A stretch of DNA of 64,000 nucleotides from Pauljensenia sp902373545 (GCF_041432775.1 NZ_JAPWAG010000010.1:1-64000); one strand, 5' to 3'; positions 52,692-61,906 are shown, counted from the stretch's first letter. Numbers and translations are program-made. Notes: generated by a model from the letters alone, not told the origin.

Positions 52692-55600
52692 TCATCCCTC
52701 CTGTGCGGCCAGCGCGTCGGCGGCAGCTTCTATCTGGTCACGTGTCGGGGACGAGGCCGGGCCAACGACCGTCGACGCCAGAGCGCCCGCGCAGTTGGCG
52801 AGGAGAAGCGCCCTCTCCATGGGGATACCCTGCGCGAGGGAGGCCGCCAGGACACCGGAGTGCGCGTCCCCCGCGCCGTTCGTGTCGATTGCCTCAACCC
52901 TCGGTGTCGGTATCGCTGTTACGCCATCGGTGGTGTTCACTGCCGGCTGTGCGGACATGCAAACATAGGCGCCCTGTGCGCCTGCGCGCACGAGAACGGG
53001 ACGATGCAGCAGGCTGGCCATCGCACGCGCCGCTTCGCGAGGCTCACGGCAATGGTCACGAACGCTCGCCTCACCTCTCTGGTGAGCGATCTCCTGGGCC
53101 TCCCTATGGTTCATCGACACGATGACCCCGTCGGTGGGCAGTCCGTCCGGGATGCCGATCACGGGGGAGACGTCCAGGATGACACGCACACCCTCGGGCA
53201 GGGCGCGCAGCGCTGCTTCTGCGGCCTCCCGGTTCGCTGGGTGATCCATGAGGTAACCGTCGACGTAGAGCGCATCATGAGGGGTCATGGTTCGCGCAAA
53301 GTCCGCCCACGCGTTCGCGGGTGCCATCGTCTCGGCTCCCTTTGTGGAGATGAAGGTACGTTCGGCTCTGCGATCGATCAGAGCAACGCAGAAGCCGTTG
53401 TCCACCCCCTCCACTCGGGGACCGGCGTCGACGATTCCTTCGCGCGCGAGGGCCTGCTCGATCAGCGAGGCGTTGGGGCCCTCGCCGATTGGACTGAGGG
53501 AGATGGCCTCGGCCCCCATGCGGCGTGCCGCCACGAGCGCGTTCAAACCGCCACCCACATGGGGTCCCTTGTCGGTCACCCACTTGGTGTAGGTTCCGTA
53601 GAACTCCGTCGTCATCGTGAATACACGGTCCACGAGGATCTGCCCCATGAGGACGACGCGGCCCGCAGGGTCCTTGCCGTTGGTGGTTCCATGATCGCTG
53701 GGGATATGCGGTTCTGTGGAGTCGTCGTCCCTCGTTTTCTTTGAGACACATTCCCGCCGTTTGACGAGGCGTTCGGCCAGGGGAGCCAAAGCCGGGTGGG
53801 AAACCTTCTCGATCACGGCAAGGTTGTGCGCAGAGAAGCGTGTGTCCCCATAGGTCGCGCCGAAGATGGATCCGGCAATCGCCGAGATGATACCTGCGTC
53901 TCCCCCAAGGGACACCGACTTGAAGGGAGAAAACCCGTCGGCATAGCGTGCGATGAGGGCGAAGGCAGCAGGAACTGCCTGTGTCGGATGCGCGGACGTG
54001 CCGATCGAGCCGCGCAGGTGCTCGTGCATGTTGTCACGGAAGCTACGGACGACGTCGAGCGCCTTGCGCGCCGCCTGCAGCACGTCAGGATCGCTATTCG
54101 AGGAGCCACGCGGGGGAAGAGCCGCCACGTAGTTGATGGCTTCTTCCAGGTAGGAAGCGATGCCTGGGAGCCAGTAGTGTTTCCTGTCAATGCCCAACGA
54201 GACCGCTGCGGCGACCAGAGCGGCCGCCTGGAACTCCTGCTCGGTGACGTTCTCGTTTCCACAGGCCTGCCACACGGCTTCCGCGAAGGCCTCGGGATCT
54301 GTCGTCACGGTCGCGATGCCCACCGGAATAGCGCGCAGGACGTAGCGAGAGCCTGCGAGCTCGTCACCCGTACGTGTTCCGGCATCGCCCTCGGGTGGGA
54401 AACCATCGTCCGAGAGCAGCGCCAACGATGACGACAGGACCTCGCGCGTGATCTCCGTGAGCGTCCCGGCGGGCGCGCCCGGCATGGTGGGGTGCGAGGC
54501 ATCGGCGTCCATCAGCCTCCGTCGCGTCTTGTAGTGTCTCTCAATCTGTGTGGAGGACATGCCTCGGACGGGCAGCGCAACCGCGTCAGCCACGGCGACC
54601 CAGGCCAGCGCCTCGTAGGCGTGGGTGCGGCGCTCGAGCTCAACATCGTCTCGCTCTGTCAGGGTGCGAGCCGCGGCCTCGATCTGTTCGCGCGTGGGGC
54701 ACGAGGACGGACCGGGCATCGTCGAGGCCAAGGCCCCCGCGCAGTTCGCAAGGACGATGCTTCGCTCTATCGTGTTCCTCTGAGCGAGGGTTGCCGCGAG
54801 GGCCCCCGTCCAGACGCTGTAAGACCCGTCGTGGTCGGTGGACACGACGGTGGGGGCTGGGAAACGGGTCCGTGGCTTGCTCACCTTGTCCGTCGCGTGT
54901 CGCGGTCGAGCGAGGAAAGACTCGTACATCGTCGTGCTGATGAGCGCGGAGCGCTCGAAGAGGGACAGGATGAAACTCGCGGCCTGATGGGGGACGCGGG
55001 AGGCGTCGAAGGCGGTGCGATCGGACATGAATCGCTCACCCAAAGGCTGTACCGACCGCTGGTCCAGTACCGTCAGTACGCTATCGTTGCGAACATTACG
55101 CGGACCGATGAATGCTCCCGACATGTCTTGGATCACTCGCACGTGCTGGGGGAGGTGAGCTAGCGCATGCTCGGCCGCCGCTAGAACAGGCGGATTGGTT
55201 TCGATCCCCGCGTCGATGTAGAGCACGTCGGAGGGGCCCAAGGTGCGGATGACCTCGTCCCATGCGTCCCGTGGCATGCCGGTGATTGTTTCTGTTTCGC
55301 CTGGTCCGAACTTTCTGGTGATGGGCGATATGAACCCGCTATCGTATCTCGCGATGCGAGGGCCAGCGTCGACGATCCCTTCGCGTGCCAGTGCATCAGT
55401 GATGACCGAGGCGCGCGGGCCCTGCCCGATCGGGCTCAGAGAGATGACCTCGACCCCCATGACGCGGGCCGCCCGCATGACCGTGAATGGGCGTGAGAGA
55501 TAGACGCCCTTTCGGGTGGTCCACTCGTTCCCGGCGGGAATGGGGTCCTCCTCGGAGGCCCGGTCGTATCGAAGCATCAGTTCGGACATGACGATGACCC

Positions 55601-56750
55601 GGCCAGCTGAGGCGGTGGCCGTCGGGGACGAGGCCGTGGCTGTGTCCACGGGGCGCGTGCCGGTCGGCGCTTCAGGGGTGTTCGACGTGGTGGGCTTGGA
55701 GGATTCCTGCGTGTCCTCGCCAGTACCGATGGGTCCACGCAGTGAGAGCAGAGCTGTGGCGGCCTCGGTCAGGTGGAGCCCGGATACGCTTTCTACCTGG
55801 GCGAGGCCGCGGCCGACAAAGACCTCAAAGCCGAGGGCAGCGCCCAGGATTGCGCCCGCAATCGCGCCGATCGTGTCGGTATCGCCGCCCAGGTTGGCGG
55901 CGTCCAGCAGCGCCTGCGGGGAGGGGTCGCGCGCGAGCAGCGCGAAAGCCATGGGGATCGCCTGCGCCGAAGCCACGGACGTGCCCACCTGCTCGACGAG
56001 GCATTCTAGGGACGAGGACGCGGGGTTAGCGACCAGCTGCATGGCCCTGCGCGTCGCCGCTACGACGTCTGGGTCGGGGGTCCACGCGCCGCGCTCGGGT
56101 AGGGAATCGACGTAGGTCACGGCCTTCCACAGCAGGGCCGTCATGTCCGAGGCAGCCGAACGAGGCGTATCGATCCCCATCGACACGGCCGCCGCCACGA
56201 GGGCAGCCGACTGGAAACCCTGACGCGTCGCGTGCGTGACCTGACAGGACGACCAGACGGCATCCGCGAAAGCCTGAGGATCCTCCGTCGAGATCGCGAT
56301 ACCGATCGGGGTGACGCGCATCGCCGCGCCGTTTGTGGTACCCGCCCCGCCCACGCTCAGCGGGTCCTCGCCCGCGCGCACGCGCTCGAGGGCCGCCTTC
56401 GTGGAGGGGCCCAGCAGGTCGAGCGACCCGCGCTCGATCATCGAATCTTCCCAGGCCTGCAGCGCGTGGGCGAACTCGCCCGCGTCCAGGGCCACGCGAC
56501 CCGAGGAGGAACCCCGGCCTCGTACCAGGAGGGAAGCAACCAGCAGCGCCTGCTCCGTGTCATCTGTGACCGACCCGGCCGGCATCCCCGGCGCGTAGGG
56601 CTGCGAGGCGTCCCCATCCACGAGGCCGGTAATGCGCCCGTACACCGCGCGGATCTGCTCCGGGGACATCGCCTGCGTCGGCATGCCCAGCGCGTCTCCG
56701 AGAGCCAGGCCAGCCAGGGCGCCATGTGCGTGAGAAAGACGAGGATCCAT
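52692..56750 (-). CDS. Double ADP-ribosylglycohydrolase-PfkB fusion protein (modules 1 and 2)
   Basis: A 1352-residue protein made of two ARH-PfkB modules (about 1-700 and 700-1352). Module 1 ARH is intact: GDALGMPT, the metal motif SVTDDTEQALL and GGDTDTIGAIAGAILGA. Its kinase half is dead (DHDGSYSVWTGALAATLA, no G-A-G-D). Module 2 is the reverse: ARH motifs are lost (TLTEITREVL, GGDAGIISA), but the kinase is complete, with GGGLNALVAARRMG, the N-x-x-E motif in SMNHREAQE and DTNGAGDAHSGVLAASL. So one working glycohydrolase and one working kinase flank two pseudo-domains. Known ARH enzymes cleave ADP-ribose bonds; PfkB enzymes phosphorylate sugars or nucleosides. The joint substrate is unknown. 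GGAGGTG precedes ATG 56750. Confidence 0.88.
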   Translation of the reverse strand: MDPRLSHAHGALAGLALGDALGMPTQAMSPEQIRAVYGRITGLVDGDASQPYAPGMPAGSVTDDTEQALLVASLLVRGRGSSSGRVALDAGEFAHALQAWEDSMIERGSLDLLGPSTKAALERVRAGEDPLSVGGAGTTNGAAMRVTPIGIAISTEDPQAFADAVWSSCQVTHATRQGFQSAALVAAAVSMGIDTPRSAASDMTALLWKAVTYVDSLPERGAWTPDPDVVAATRRAMQLVANPASSSLECLVEQVGTSVASAQAIPMAFALLARDPSPQALLDAANLGGDTDTIGAIAGAILGAALGFEVFVGRGLAQVESVSGLHLTEAATALLSLRGPIGTGEDTQESSKPTTSNTPEAPTGTRPVDTATASSPTATASAGRVIVMSELMLRYDRASEEDPIPAGNEWTTRKGVYLSRPFTVMRAARVMGVEVISLSPIGQGPRASVITDALAREGIVDAGPRIARYDSGFISPITRKFGPGETETITGMPRDAWDEVIRTLGPSDVLYIDAGIETNPPVLAAAEHALAHLPQHVRVIQDMSGAFIGPRNVRNDSVLTVLDQRSVQPLGERFMSDRTAFDASRVPHQAASFILSLFERSALISTTMYESFLARPRHATDKVSKPRTRFPAPTVVSTDHDGSYSVWTGALAATLAQRNTIERSIVLANCAGALASTMPGPSSCPTREQIEAAARTLTERDDVELERRTHAYEALAWVAVADAVALPVRGMSSTQIERHYKTRRRLMDADASHPTMPGAPAGTLTEITREVLSSSLALLSDDGFPPEGDAGTRTGDELAGSRYVLRAIPVGIATVTTDPEAFAEAVWQACGNENVTEQEFQAAALVAAAVSLGIDRKHYWLPGIASYLEEAINYVAALPPRGSSNSDPDVLQAARKALDVVRSFRDNMHEHLRGSIGTSAHPTQAVPAAFALIARYADGFSPFKSVSLGGDAGIISAIAGSIFGATYGDTRFSAHNLAVIEKVSHPALAPLAERLVKRRECVSKKTRDDDSTEPHIPSDHGTTNGKDPAGRVVLMGQILVDRVFTMTTEFYGTYTKWVTDKGPHVGGGLNALVAARRMGAEAISLSPIGEGPNASLIEQALAREGIVDAGPRVEGVDNGFCVALIDRRAERTFISTKGAETMAPANAWADFARTMTPHDALYVDGYLMDHPANREAAEAALRALPEGVRVILDVSPVIGIPDGLPTDGVIVSMNHREAQEIAHQRGEASVRDHCREPREAARAMASLLHRPVLVRAGAQGAYVCMSAQPAVNTTDGVTAIPTPRVEAIDTNGAGDAHSGVLAASLAQGIPMERALLLANCAGALASTVVGPASSPTRDQIEAAADALAAQEG

Positions 56751-56820
56751 GCTGCACCTCCGAAAGCGGGCGCGCGCCCGCAGATAGCGTGAACGCCCCG
56801 GAACGTTCCGAGGCGACCAG

Positions 56821-56892
56821 TAGGCCCAGGGGGACTCGAACCCCCAACCTACGGATTAAAAGTCCGCTGCTCTACCATTGAGCTATAGGCCC
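56821..56892 (-). tRNA. tRNA-Lys (TTT)
   Basis: A 72-nt cloverleaf on the minus strand with acceptor GGGCCTA, anticodon loop CTTTTAA (TTT) and a TTCGAGT T-loop. CCA is not encoded. Confidence 0.95.
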
Positions 56893-56923
56893 ATACGCAA
56901 CATTGTAGAAGGAAGCGGTCCCC

Positions 56924-57553
56924 ATGGCCCAATCGAACACTCCGCGCCGCCCGGCCATGCTCGACGCCGCCCGCGCCGAGGCGATCGTCGGCGACGAAGA
57001 CCCCGCCTCCCTGTCCGCCGTCGCGCACACCGCCGCGTGGGCACTCATGGGTATCGGCGACGAGACCTTCAGCGACGAGGCCGTGGCCCGGCTGCGCGAA
57101 ACCGTACGCGCTCGCGGGGTCGATACGATCGCGCACGTGTGGTCGCGCAGCCCCGAGTTCACCCTCCCCGGCGCGCTGTGGCGCGTCTACCTGCTCCACG
57201 AGTGGTACCACCGCGACCCGATCCTCGTGGCCGAGCGCTACGCCGAGGGCTCGCGCGCGCCCATCATCCAGGGCCTCGAAGCCCCCGTCGAGCTGCGCCC
57301 CCTGAGCCTCATCATGGAGGAGCTCGACTCACTGCTGCGCGGCGACCTCACCGACGACGACCTCGAGTACGTGCTGCGCGAGGCCTCCCGCGCTATGCGC
57401 GTCCTCGCCGCCGGCGAGGCCGGGGCCCTGTGGATCGAAGACCCCACCGATCCGCTGGCCCACCGCGTCACCATGCGTCACTCCGCGCTGCTGGTCACCG
57501 CCGACGAGCTCGACGTCGCCGCGCGTGAGGCGGCGGTCGGTACGCTCGACTGA
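56924..57553 (+). CDS. Unknown conserved actinobacterial protein
   Basis: The 209-residue soluble protein is not assigned to a family by me. It is helical and acidic: residues 25-60 (DPASLSAVAHTAAWALMGIG), a central segment LPGALWRVYLLHEWYHRDPI and a C-terminal part with ELRPLSLIMEELDSLLRGDL. No catalytic motif, signal peptide or membrane segment is evident. GAAGGAAG lies before ATG 56924. It is followed 102 bases later by a Nudix protein, and may be cotranscribed with it. Confidence 0.7.
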   Translation: MAQSNTPRRPAMLDAARAEAIVGDEDPASLSAVAHTAAWALMGIGDETFSDEAVARLRETVRARGVDTIAHVWSRSPEFTLPGALWRVYLLHEWYHRDPILVAERYAEGSRAPIIQGLEAPVELRPLSLIMEELDSLLRGDLTDDDLEYVLREASRAMRVLAAGEAGALWIEDPTDPLAHRVTMRHSALLVTADELDVAAREAAVGTLD

Positions 57554-57655
57554 GGACCCGCGAGGCCAGCGGGCAGCGCCCGAATCGGCCACGACCTCGT
57601 GAAGGTGGCGCGCCCATCAGGGCGAGGGCGGCGCGGGGCGGCTACCCTGGAACCT

Positions 57656-58948
57656 ATGCGTCCGATGCCAGCCCCACGCCCCCAGCGACTCGTTCGCTCC
57701 GCGGGCGCGCTCGTCTGGCGCTTCGCTGACCCCACGCGCGTCGCCATCCCGGGCGAACCCATCGACCCCGCGGACATCGAAGTCCTCATGGTCCACCGCC
57801 CCCGCTACCACGACTGGTCCTGGCCCAAAGGAAAAGCCGAAAACGGTGAGCCCCTGGTGGCCGCCGCCGTGCGCGAAGTCGAAGAGGAAACCGGACACGT
57901 CATCACCCTGGGCGTGCCCCTGACCACCCAGCGCTACCGCCTGGGCGGCGGACAAACCAAGGAAGTCCACTACTGGGTGGGCACGCCCCTGCCCGCCGGC
58001 GACCCCTCCGCGCGCCTGCGTGCCCCCGTCGCCCGCGCGCCGCGCACCGAAATCGACCGAACCACGTGGGCCACCCCCGAGGCAGCCGCCGACATGCTTA
58101 CCCGCCGAGGCGACCGCCGCCTCCTCGCCGACATCGTCGCCCGTGCCCGCGAAGGTCGCCTCGCCACCTCCGCGATCATCGTCCTGCGCCCCGGCGCCGC
58201 CGATGCTGCCCCCGCCGACGAGGCCTCCCCGTCCACAGCCGACAAGCCCGGAACCGCGCCCGGCGCGACCTCCGCCGGACGCCCCACGCCGGGCCCACGC
58301 GCCGCCGCTGCACCCACCGCGCCCGGCGCACCCGCACCTCGCCCCGCACCCACTCCCGCGATGGTCGCCTCAGCGGCAGCACGCAGGGCAGCGCAGGTGG
58401 AGAAAGCCTCGTCCCTGAAGGCCGAGGCGGCGGCGCGTCACGTCGACCCCCCGCTCGGGCGTTTCGGCGTGCGCCAGGCCTTCGACCTCATCGACCTGCT
58501 CAGTGCCTTCGGCGTGGACCGCGCGTTCGCGTCCCCGAGCGCCCGCGCCCGCCAGGTCCTGGCGCCGTGGGCCGCGGTCGGCGGCGGCTCGGTGACCCTC
58601 GTCGACGCGCTCGCTGCGCCCCTCCAGGACGAGGCCGGGGCGGACAAGGACGCCCAGGCGCGCGCCGGACGGGTGCGAGCCTTTGCCGCGCAGCGCCTAC
58701 GCGAGAGCGCCGGTACAACCCTCGTGTCGGTCACGGGATACGCGCGCGACCTCATTATCGAAGAGCTGCGCGCCTACGGGTCGAGCGCTGTCGCGGGCTC
58801 GTCGCCCGCTGCTCTGAACCACAGTCAGATCCTGGTCGCCCACGTCGAACACAGCGCCGACGGGCTGGTTGTCGTCGCTGTCGAGACGCACAGCGTCACC
58901 ACCAAAAACCCCGCCGTCCCGACGCGTAAAGCCTCCAAACGGCACTGA
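57656..58948 (+). CDS. Nudix hydrolase fused to a degenerate histidine-phosphatase domain
   Basis: The 430-residue protein begins with a Nudix domain whose box is complete (GKAENGEPLVAAAVREVEEE, then TGH). After a ~90-residue Pro/Ala-rich linker comes a region laid out like the phosphoglycerate-mutase domain of mycobacterial MutT1: ARHVDPPLGRFGVRQAFDLI, then DRAFASPSARARQVLAPWAA. In active enzymes the first motif reads R-H-G/A; here the preceding strand and catalytic His context (LVRHxxA) are lost, so phosphatase activity is unlikely. MutT1 relatives hydrolyse 8-oxo-GTP/dGTP or diadenosine polyphosphates; which substrate is used here is unknown. Confidence 0.82.
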   Translation: MRPMPAPRPQRLVRSAGALVWRFADPTRVAIPGEPIDPADIEVLMVHRPRYHDWSWPKGKAENGEPLVAAAVREVEEETGHVITLGVPLTTQRYRLGGGQTKEVHYWVGTPLPAGDPSARLRAPVARAPRTEIDRTTWATPEAAADMLTRRGDRRLLADIVARAREGRLATSAIIVLRPGAADAAPADEASPSTADKPGTAPGATSAGRPTPGPRAAAAPTAPGAPAPRPAPTPAMVASAAARRAAQVEKASSLKAEAAARHVDPPLGRFGVRQAFDLIDLLSAFGVDRAFASPSARARQVLAPWAAVGGGSVTLVDALAAPLQDEAGADKDAQARAGRVRAFAAQRLRESAGTTLVSVTGYARDLIIEELRAYGSSAVAGSSPAALNHSQILVAHVEHSADGLVVVAVETHSVTTKNPAVPTRKASKRH

Positions 58949-58976
58949 GTCGCGTCGCCATGCGCGTGATCTGGTG

Positions 58977-59603
58977 TCACATGCGGGAGTTCTTAACCGA
59001 CTGATCCAGCGTGGCGCCATCATCAACGCCAACGTAACAGGCGATGGTGCGGTCACCGTTGGACCAGCTGCCCACGCTGGGATAGAGCCAGCCGAGGCTC
59101 AGCGATGAGCTGCCTAAGGGCGTCCCGACGTAGCGCTGAAAAGCTGCCGTACACTCTGCCTCAGCGGTGTCGCCGAGTTCGGTATCGGAGGGGCGGGTCT
59201 TATCGGTGACGGTGAAGGTGTGAATGACCTCGAAGTCATGCGTCTGGTTGCACGCCACGGTCTCCACGTCGTAATCACCGTCCTCCCAGTCCTGGAAGCA
59301 CTGTCCGACCGACAGGTCAACCTGGTCGGTGCGGGTTTCAGTGGGGCGGTTGTTGCCGTTGGTGGTGCCACCCGGGTTAGCGGCACCGGTCGGATTGGTG
59401 TTGGGGGTGGGAGCGGCGCCCGTGGGGATGCCGAAGGGGTTGCCGCCGGAGCTTCCGCTACTGGAGGAACTGGATGATGAGGTGTGCTCCTCGGTGTCCT
59501 CATCGTCATCATCCTTGTCGAAAGGTAGGAACGAGCAGGCAGAGAGACTGAGAATAGCGACGCAGGCGCCGAAAGCGAGTGCGGGGCGGGCAAAGCGGGA
59601 CAT
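58977..59603 (-). CDS. Septum_form-domain lipoprotein 1
   Basis: The 208-residue protein has a signal peptide with lipobox LSAC (Cys about residue 23), a Ser/Asp/Gly/Asn-rich linker (to about 95) and a Septum_form-type domain: LSVGQCFQDWEDGDYDVETV, C-N-Q-T-H-D-F-E-V, YVGTPLGSSSLSLGWLYPSV and NGDRTIACYV. The conserved Cys residues probably form disulfides outside the membrane. ATG 59603 is fixed by AAGGAGAATC. First of seven tandem paralogues on this strand (last transcribed), each apparently with its own promoter. Confidence 0.85.
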   Translation of the reverse strand: MSRFARPALAFGACVAILSLSACSFLPFDKDDDDEDTEEHTSSSSSSSSGSSGGNPFGIPTGAAPTPNTNPTGAANPGGTTNGNNRPTETRTDQVDLSVGQCFQDWEDGDYDVETVACNQTHDFEVIHTFTVTDKTRPSDTELGDTAEAECTAAFQRYVGTPLGSSSLSLGWLYPSVGSWSNGDRTIACYVGVDDGATLDQSVKNSRM

Positions 59604-59691
59604 GATTCTCCTTGGGATGGCGGGCAACCCGGGGAGCTGCCTCGGTGGGGCGATCGTGGTGCCCAATGGCTCCATCGCTGTGCTGCAAGCA

Positions 59692-59720
59692 ACTATAACA
59701 AGAGAAAAACCGGGCGGTAA
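59692..59720 (-). promoter_or_regulatory. Promoter of lipoprotein 1 with ACCGNNCGGT dyad
   Basis: Minus strand TTACCG (59715-59720)-17 bp-TATAGT (59692-59697). The dyad ACCGGGCGGT (59709-59718) covers the -35 box. Confidence 0.65.
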
Positions 59721-59769
59721 AGATGTGGCGGCCCGGCATCAGCCGGACCGCCACGCGCGCGACCTGGTG

Positions 59770-60360
59770 TCACATGCGGGAGAGTTTCGCGGATGTGGTC
59801 AGCTTGTGGCCATCTTCGTTGTACAAGTAACACAGGAGGCTGTGGTACCCCTTGTTCCAGCTTTCCTCGCCGGGATAGAGGGGGCCGATCGAGAACGTGC
59901 TTTGATCAGCGGGGATACCGACGTAGGTCTCAAATGCAGCGGCGCACTGTTCATCAGCAGTCGCGGCCATCACCTCGGTGGCGGGACGTGTTGCGTCGGT
60001 GAACTCGGAAATATGGAAGACCTCAATATCGTGAGCCTGGTCGCAGCTCGCATGCAGCATATGGGTGTAATCATCACGCACATCGCTGTAGCAATGCCCG
60101 AGCAGCATGTCACCCCGGAAGACGCGGCTCCCGAAGGGCTGATCCTCAGTAGCGTTGGGGTTGGATGAGGCGCTGGCTGTGGGGGTGGTTGGGCCGCTCT
60201 CGGGGGTGTCGTTGGTCGACGAGCTGCTCGAGGATGCGGCAGGGGCCGGTGTCTCCTTGTTGTCAGACTTGTCAGCGCCGGGCAAGAATGAGCAGGCAGA
60301 CAGGCTCAGTAAGGCGGCGCAGGCAGCCAGGGCGAGGGAGGGACGGGCAAAGCGGGACAT
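59770..60360 (-). CDS. Septum_form-domain lipoprotein 2
   Basis: The 196-residue lipoprotein is closely related to lipoprotein 1 at its signal peptide (MSRFARPSLALAACAALLSL, lipobox LSAC) and upstream DNA. The linker is Pro/Ala/Ser-rich. The domain keeps LGHCYSDVRDDYTHMLHASC, HDIEVFHISEF, YVGIPADQSTFSIGPLYPGE and GYHSLLCYLY, with the usual GDR replaced by GYH. Predicted to be anchored on the outer face of the membrane. Start at ATG 60360 with AAGGAG. Confidence 0.82.
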   Translation of the reverse strand: MSRFARPSLALAACAALLSLSACSFLPGADKSDNKETPAPAASSSSSSTNDTPESGPTTPTASASSNPNATEDQPFGSRVFRGDMLLGHCYSDVRDDYTHMLHASCDQAHDIEVFHISEFTDATRPATEVMAATADEQCAAAFETYVGIPADQSTFSIGPLYPGEESWNKGYHSLLCYLYNEDGHKLTTSAKLSRM

Positions 60361-60449
60361 GATTCTCCTTGGGATGGCGGGCAACCCGGGGAGCTGCCTC
60401 GGTGGGGGCGATCGTGGAACCCGCGGGCTCCATCGCTGCGCGTCTAACC

Positions 60450-60478
60450 ACTATAACAAGAGAACAACCGAACGGTAA
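60450..60478 (-). promoter_or_regulatory. Promoter of lipoprotein 2 with ACCGNNCGGT dyad
   Basis: Minus strand TTACCG (60473-60478)-17 bp-TATAGT (60450-60455). The dyad ACCGAACGGT is at 60467-60476. Confidence 0.65.
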
Positions 60479-60532
60479 AAACGCGGCGGCCCGGCATCAG
60501 CCGGACCGCCACCACGGCGAGAAAGTCGCGAA

Positions 60533-61090
60533 TCACATGCCGGTGTTCTTCACGGACTGACTCAGGGAGTCCTCCGTCAGCGGCACGGCGACGCAGGCGA
60601 TGATGCGGTCGCCGTTGTCCCAGCTGTTCGAGCTCGGGAAGAACCAGGTCGTGTCCAGGGACGACTCGTCGTAGGGGGTTCCCACGTAGTCGGCGAATGC
60701 GGGGGTGCAGGCCTCGAAAGCCCTGTCGTTGAGCGTCTCGTAGTCGGGCAGCGTCGAATCCTCAATCGGCGCGACGAAGAACACCTCGCCCCAGTGCGGC
60801 GAGGAGCAGTCAACGGTCGTCAGGGGCGCGGAGGGGTCGGCCGGCTTCTGGACGCACTGTCCAACGCTCAGGTTGCTCACGTTAGTGCGGGCCTCGTCGG
60901 GAATGATGGAGGCGTCCTGGTCAGCGGGGGAGCCTGCGGTGGCCTCGGCGGGGGAGCCTGCGGTGGCCTCGGAGGAGGCGGACTCGGGCGAGGCGGTGGA
61001 GTCAGCCGTGGTGGCGGACGAGCAGGCGGACAGGCTCAGGATGGCCGCGCAGGCGGCGAATGTGAGGGCGGGGCGCAGAGCGTGGGACAT
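60533..61090 (-). CDS. Septum_form-domain lipoprotein 3
   Basis: The 185-residue lipoprotein has a signal peptide (MSHALRPALTFAACAAILSL, lipobox LSAC), a linker with a duplicated ATAGSPAE/ATAGSPAD segment, and the domain LSVGQCVQKPADPSAPLTTV, DCSSPHWGEVFFVAP, YVGTPYDESSLDTTWFFPSS, NGDRIIACVAV. It ends in SVKNTGM, like its neighbours' SVKNSRM and SVRNSGK. GAGGAGAACC precedes ATG 61090. Confidence 0.85.
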   Translation of the reverse strand: MSHALRPALTFAACAAILSLSACSSATTADSTASPESASSEATAGSPAEATAGSPADQDASIIPDEARTNVSNLSVGQCVQKPADPSAPLTTVDCSSPHWGEVFFVAPIEDSTLPDYETLNDRAFEACTPAFADYVGTPYDESSLDTTWFFPSSNSWDNGDRIIACVAVPLTEDSLSQSVKNTGM

Positions 61091-61178
61091 GGTTCTCCTC
61101 GTGATGGTGGGATTGTGGCAGGGTGATGGGCCACGAGGCCGTGGCAGGCGCGTGGGCACCCGCCGATAAGCCGCGCCC

Positions 61179-61184
61179 ACTATA
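61179..61184 (-). promoter_or_regulatory. Possible -10 box of lipoprotein 3
   Basis: TATAGT on the minus strand lies at the same place as in the other paralogues, but no TTACCG -35 box or ACCGNNCGGT dyad is present, so its control probably differs. Confidence 0.35.
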
Positions 61185-61263
61185 GCAACAGGTGTGGGCG
61201 GCGGGCTGTGTGGCGGGGGATGTGCTCTGGGTGCTCGAGGAGTCGAGCGCGTGACAGGTGAGT

Positions 61264-61716
61264 TTACAGGCCGGAGTCTCGCACAGACGCGGTCAGCTGC
61301 TCGTCGTCGGTGCGCACGGCGATGCAGACGATCTCGCGGTCGCCCTTGGCCCAGGTCTGCTTGGTTGGCGACATTGCGGTGTAGTCCAGCGTGGTTTCCT
61401 CGGGGGAGGTGCCGACGTAGGCCTCGAAGGTCTCGTAGCAGGTGTTGTACACGAGTTCGTCCATCTCATCGCGCGAGGGCATCGTGTCATTCTTGAGCGT
61501 GGTAACGGAGTAGACCTCGCCCGTGTGTGCCTCGGTGCATTCGGTGGTGGCCACCGAGTTGACCTGGCTGTTGAGAGGAACGAGGAGGCACTGTCCCACC
61601 GCCAGTTCGGTGCTTTGCGTGCGGTTGTTGAACGGCATGCTGGAGCAGGCGGACAGCGCAAGGCCCATGATGGCGGCGGCGCCGAGGGCAATCGTGGGGC
61701 GCAGAACGCGGGACAT
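61264..61716 (-). CDS. Septum_form-domain lipoprotein 4
   Basis: The 150-residue lipoprotein has almost no linker: signal peptide with lipobox LSAC, then the domain LAVGQCLLVPLNSQVNSVAT, C-T-E-A-H-T-G-E-V-Y, YVGTSPEETTLDYTAMSPTK, GDREIVCIAV. It is closest to lipoprotein 6 in the mature part, but its signal peptide and upstream DNA are nearly identical to those of lipoprotein 5, indicating duplication or gene conversion. Start ATG 61716 with AAGGAGAATC. Confidence 0.85.
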   Translation of the reverse strand: MSRVLRPTIALGAAAIMGLALSACSSMPFNNRTQSTELAVGQCLLVPLNSQVNSVATTECTEAHTGEVYSVTTLKNDTMPSRDEMDELVYNTCYETFEAYVGTSPEETTLDYTAMSPTKQTWAKGDREIVCIAVRTDDEQLTASVRDSGL

Positions 61717-61886
61717 GATTCTCCTTGAGGTGGCGGGAGCGGCCAGCGGTGGGATGACGAGGCCGTGGTAGGCGCGCGGGCACCGTCCGCGGCGCTTTGC
61801 CCACTATATAACAGAGGCGATACCGTGCGGTAAACGATCTCGTGCGCAACGCCCCAGTGGCGGTCCGGCCTGAGCCGAACCGCCAC
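61670..61886. repeat. 217-bp duplicated segment, copy A
   Basis: Matches 62376-62592 with very few differences that I can see (for example G/A at the base after the ATG complement and T/C near 61797). It covers the signal-peptide codons, ribosome site, promoter and the hairpin downstream of the preceding gene. Confidence 0.9.
61805..61833 (-). promoter_or_regulatory. Promoter of lipoprotein 4 with ACCGNNCGGT dyad
   Basis: Minus strand TTACCG (61828-61833)-17 bp-TATATA (61805-61810). The dyad TACCGTGCGGTA (61821-61832) is a perfect 12-bp palindrome apart from its centre. Confidence 0.65.
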
Positions 61887-61906
61887 GAGCGCGCGTAGAA
61901 GCGGGG

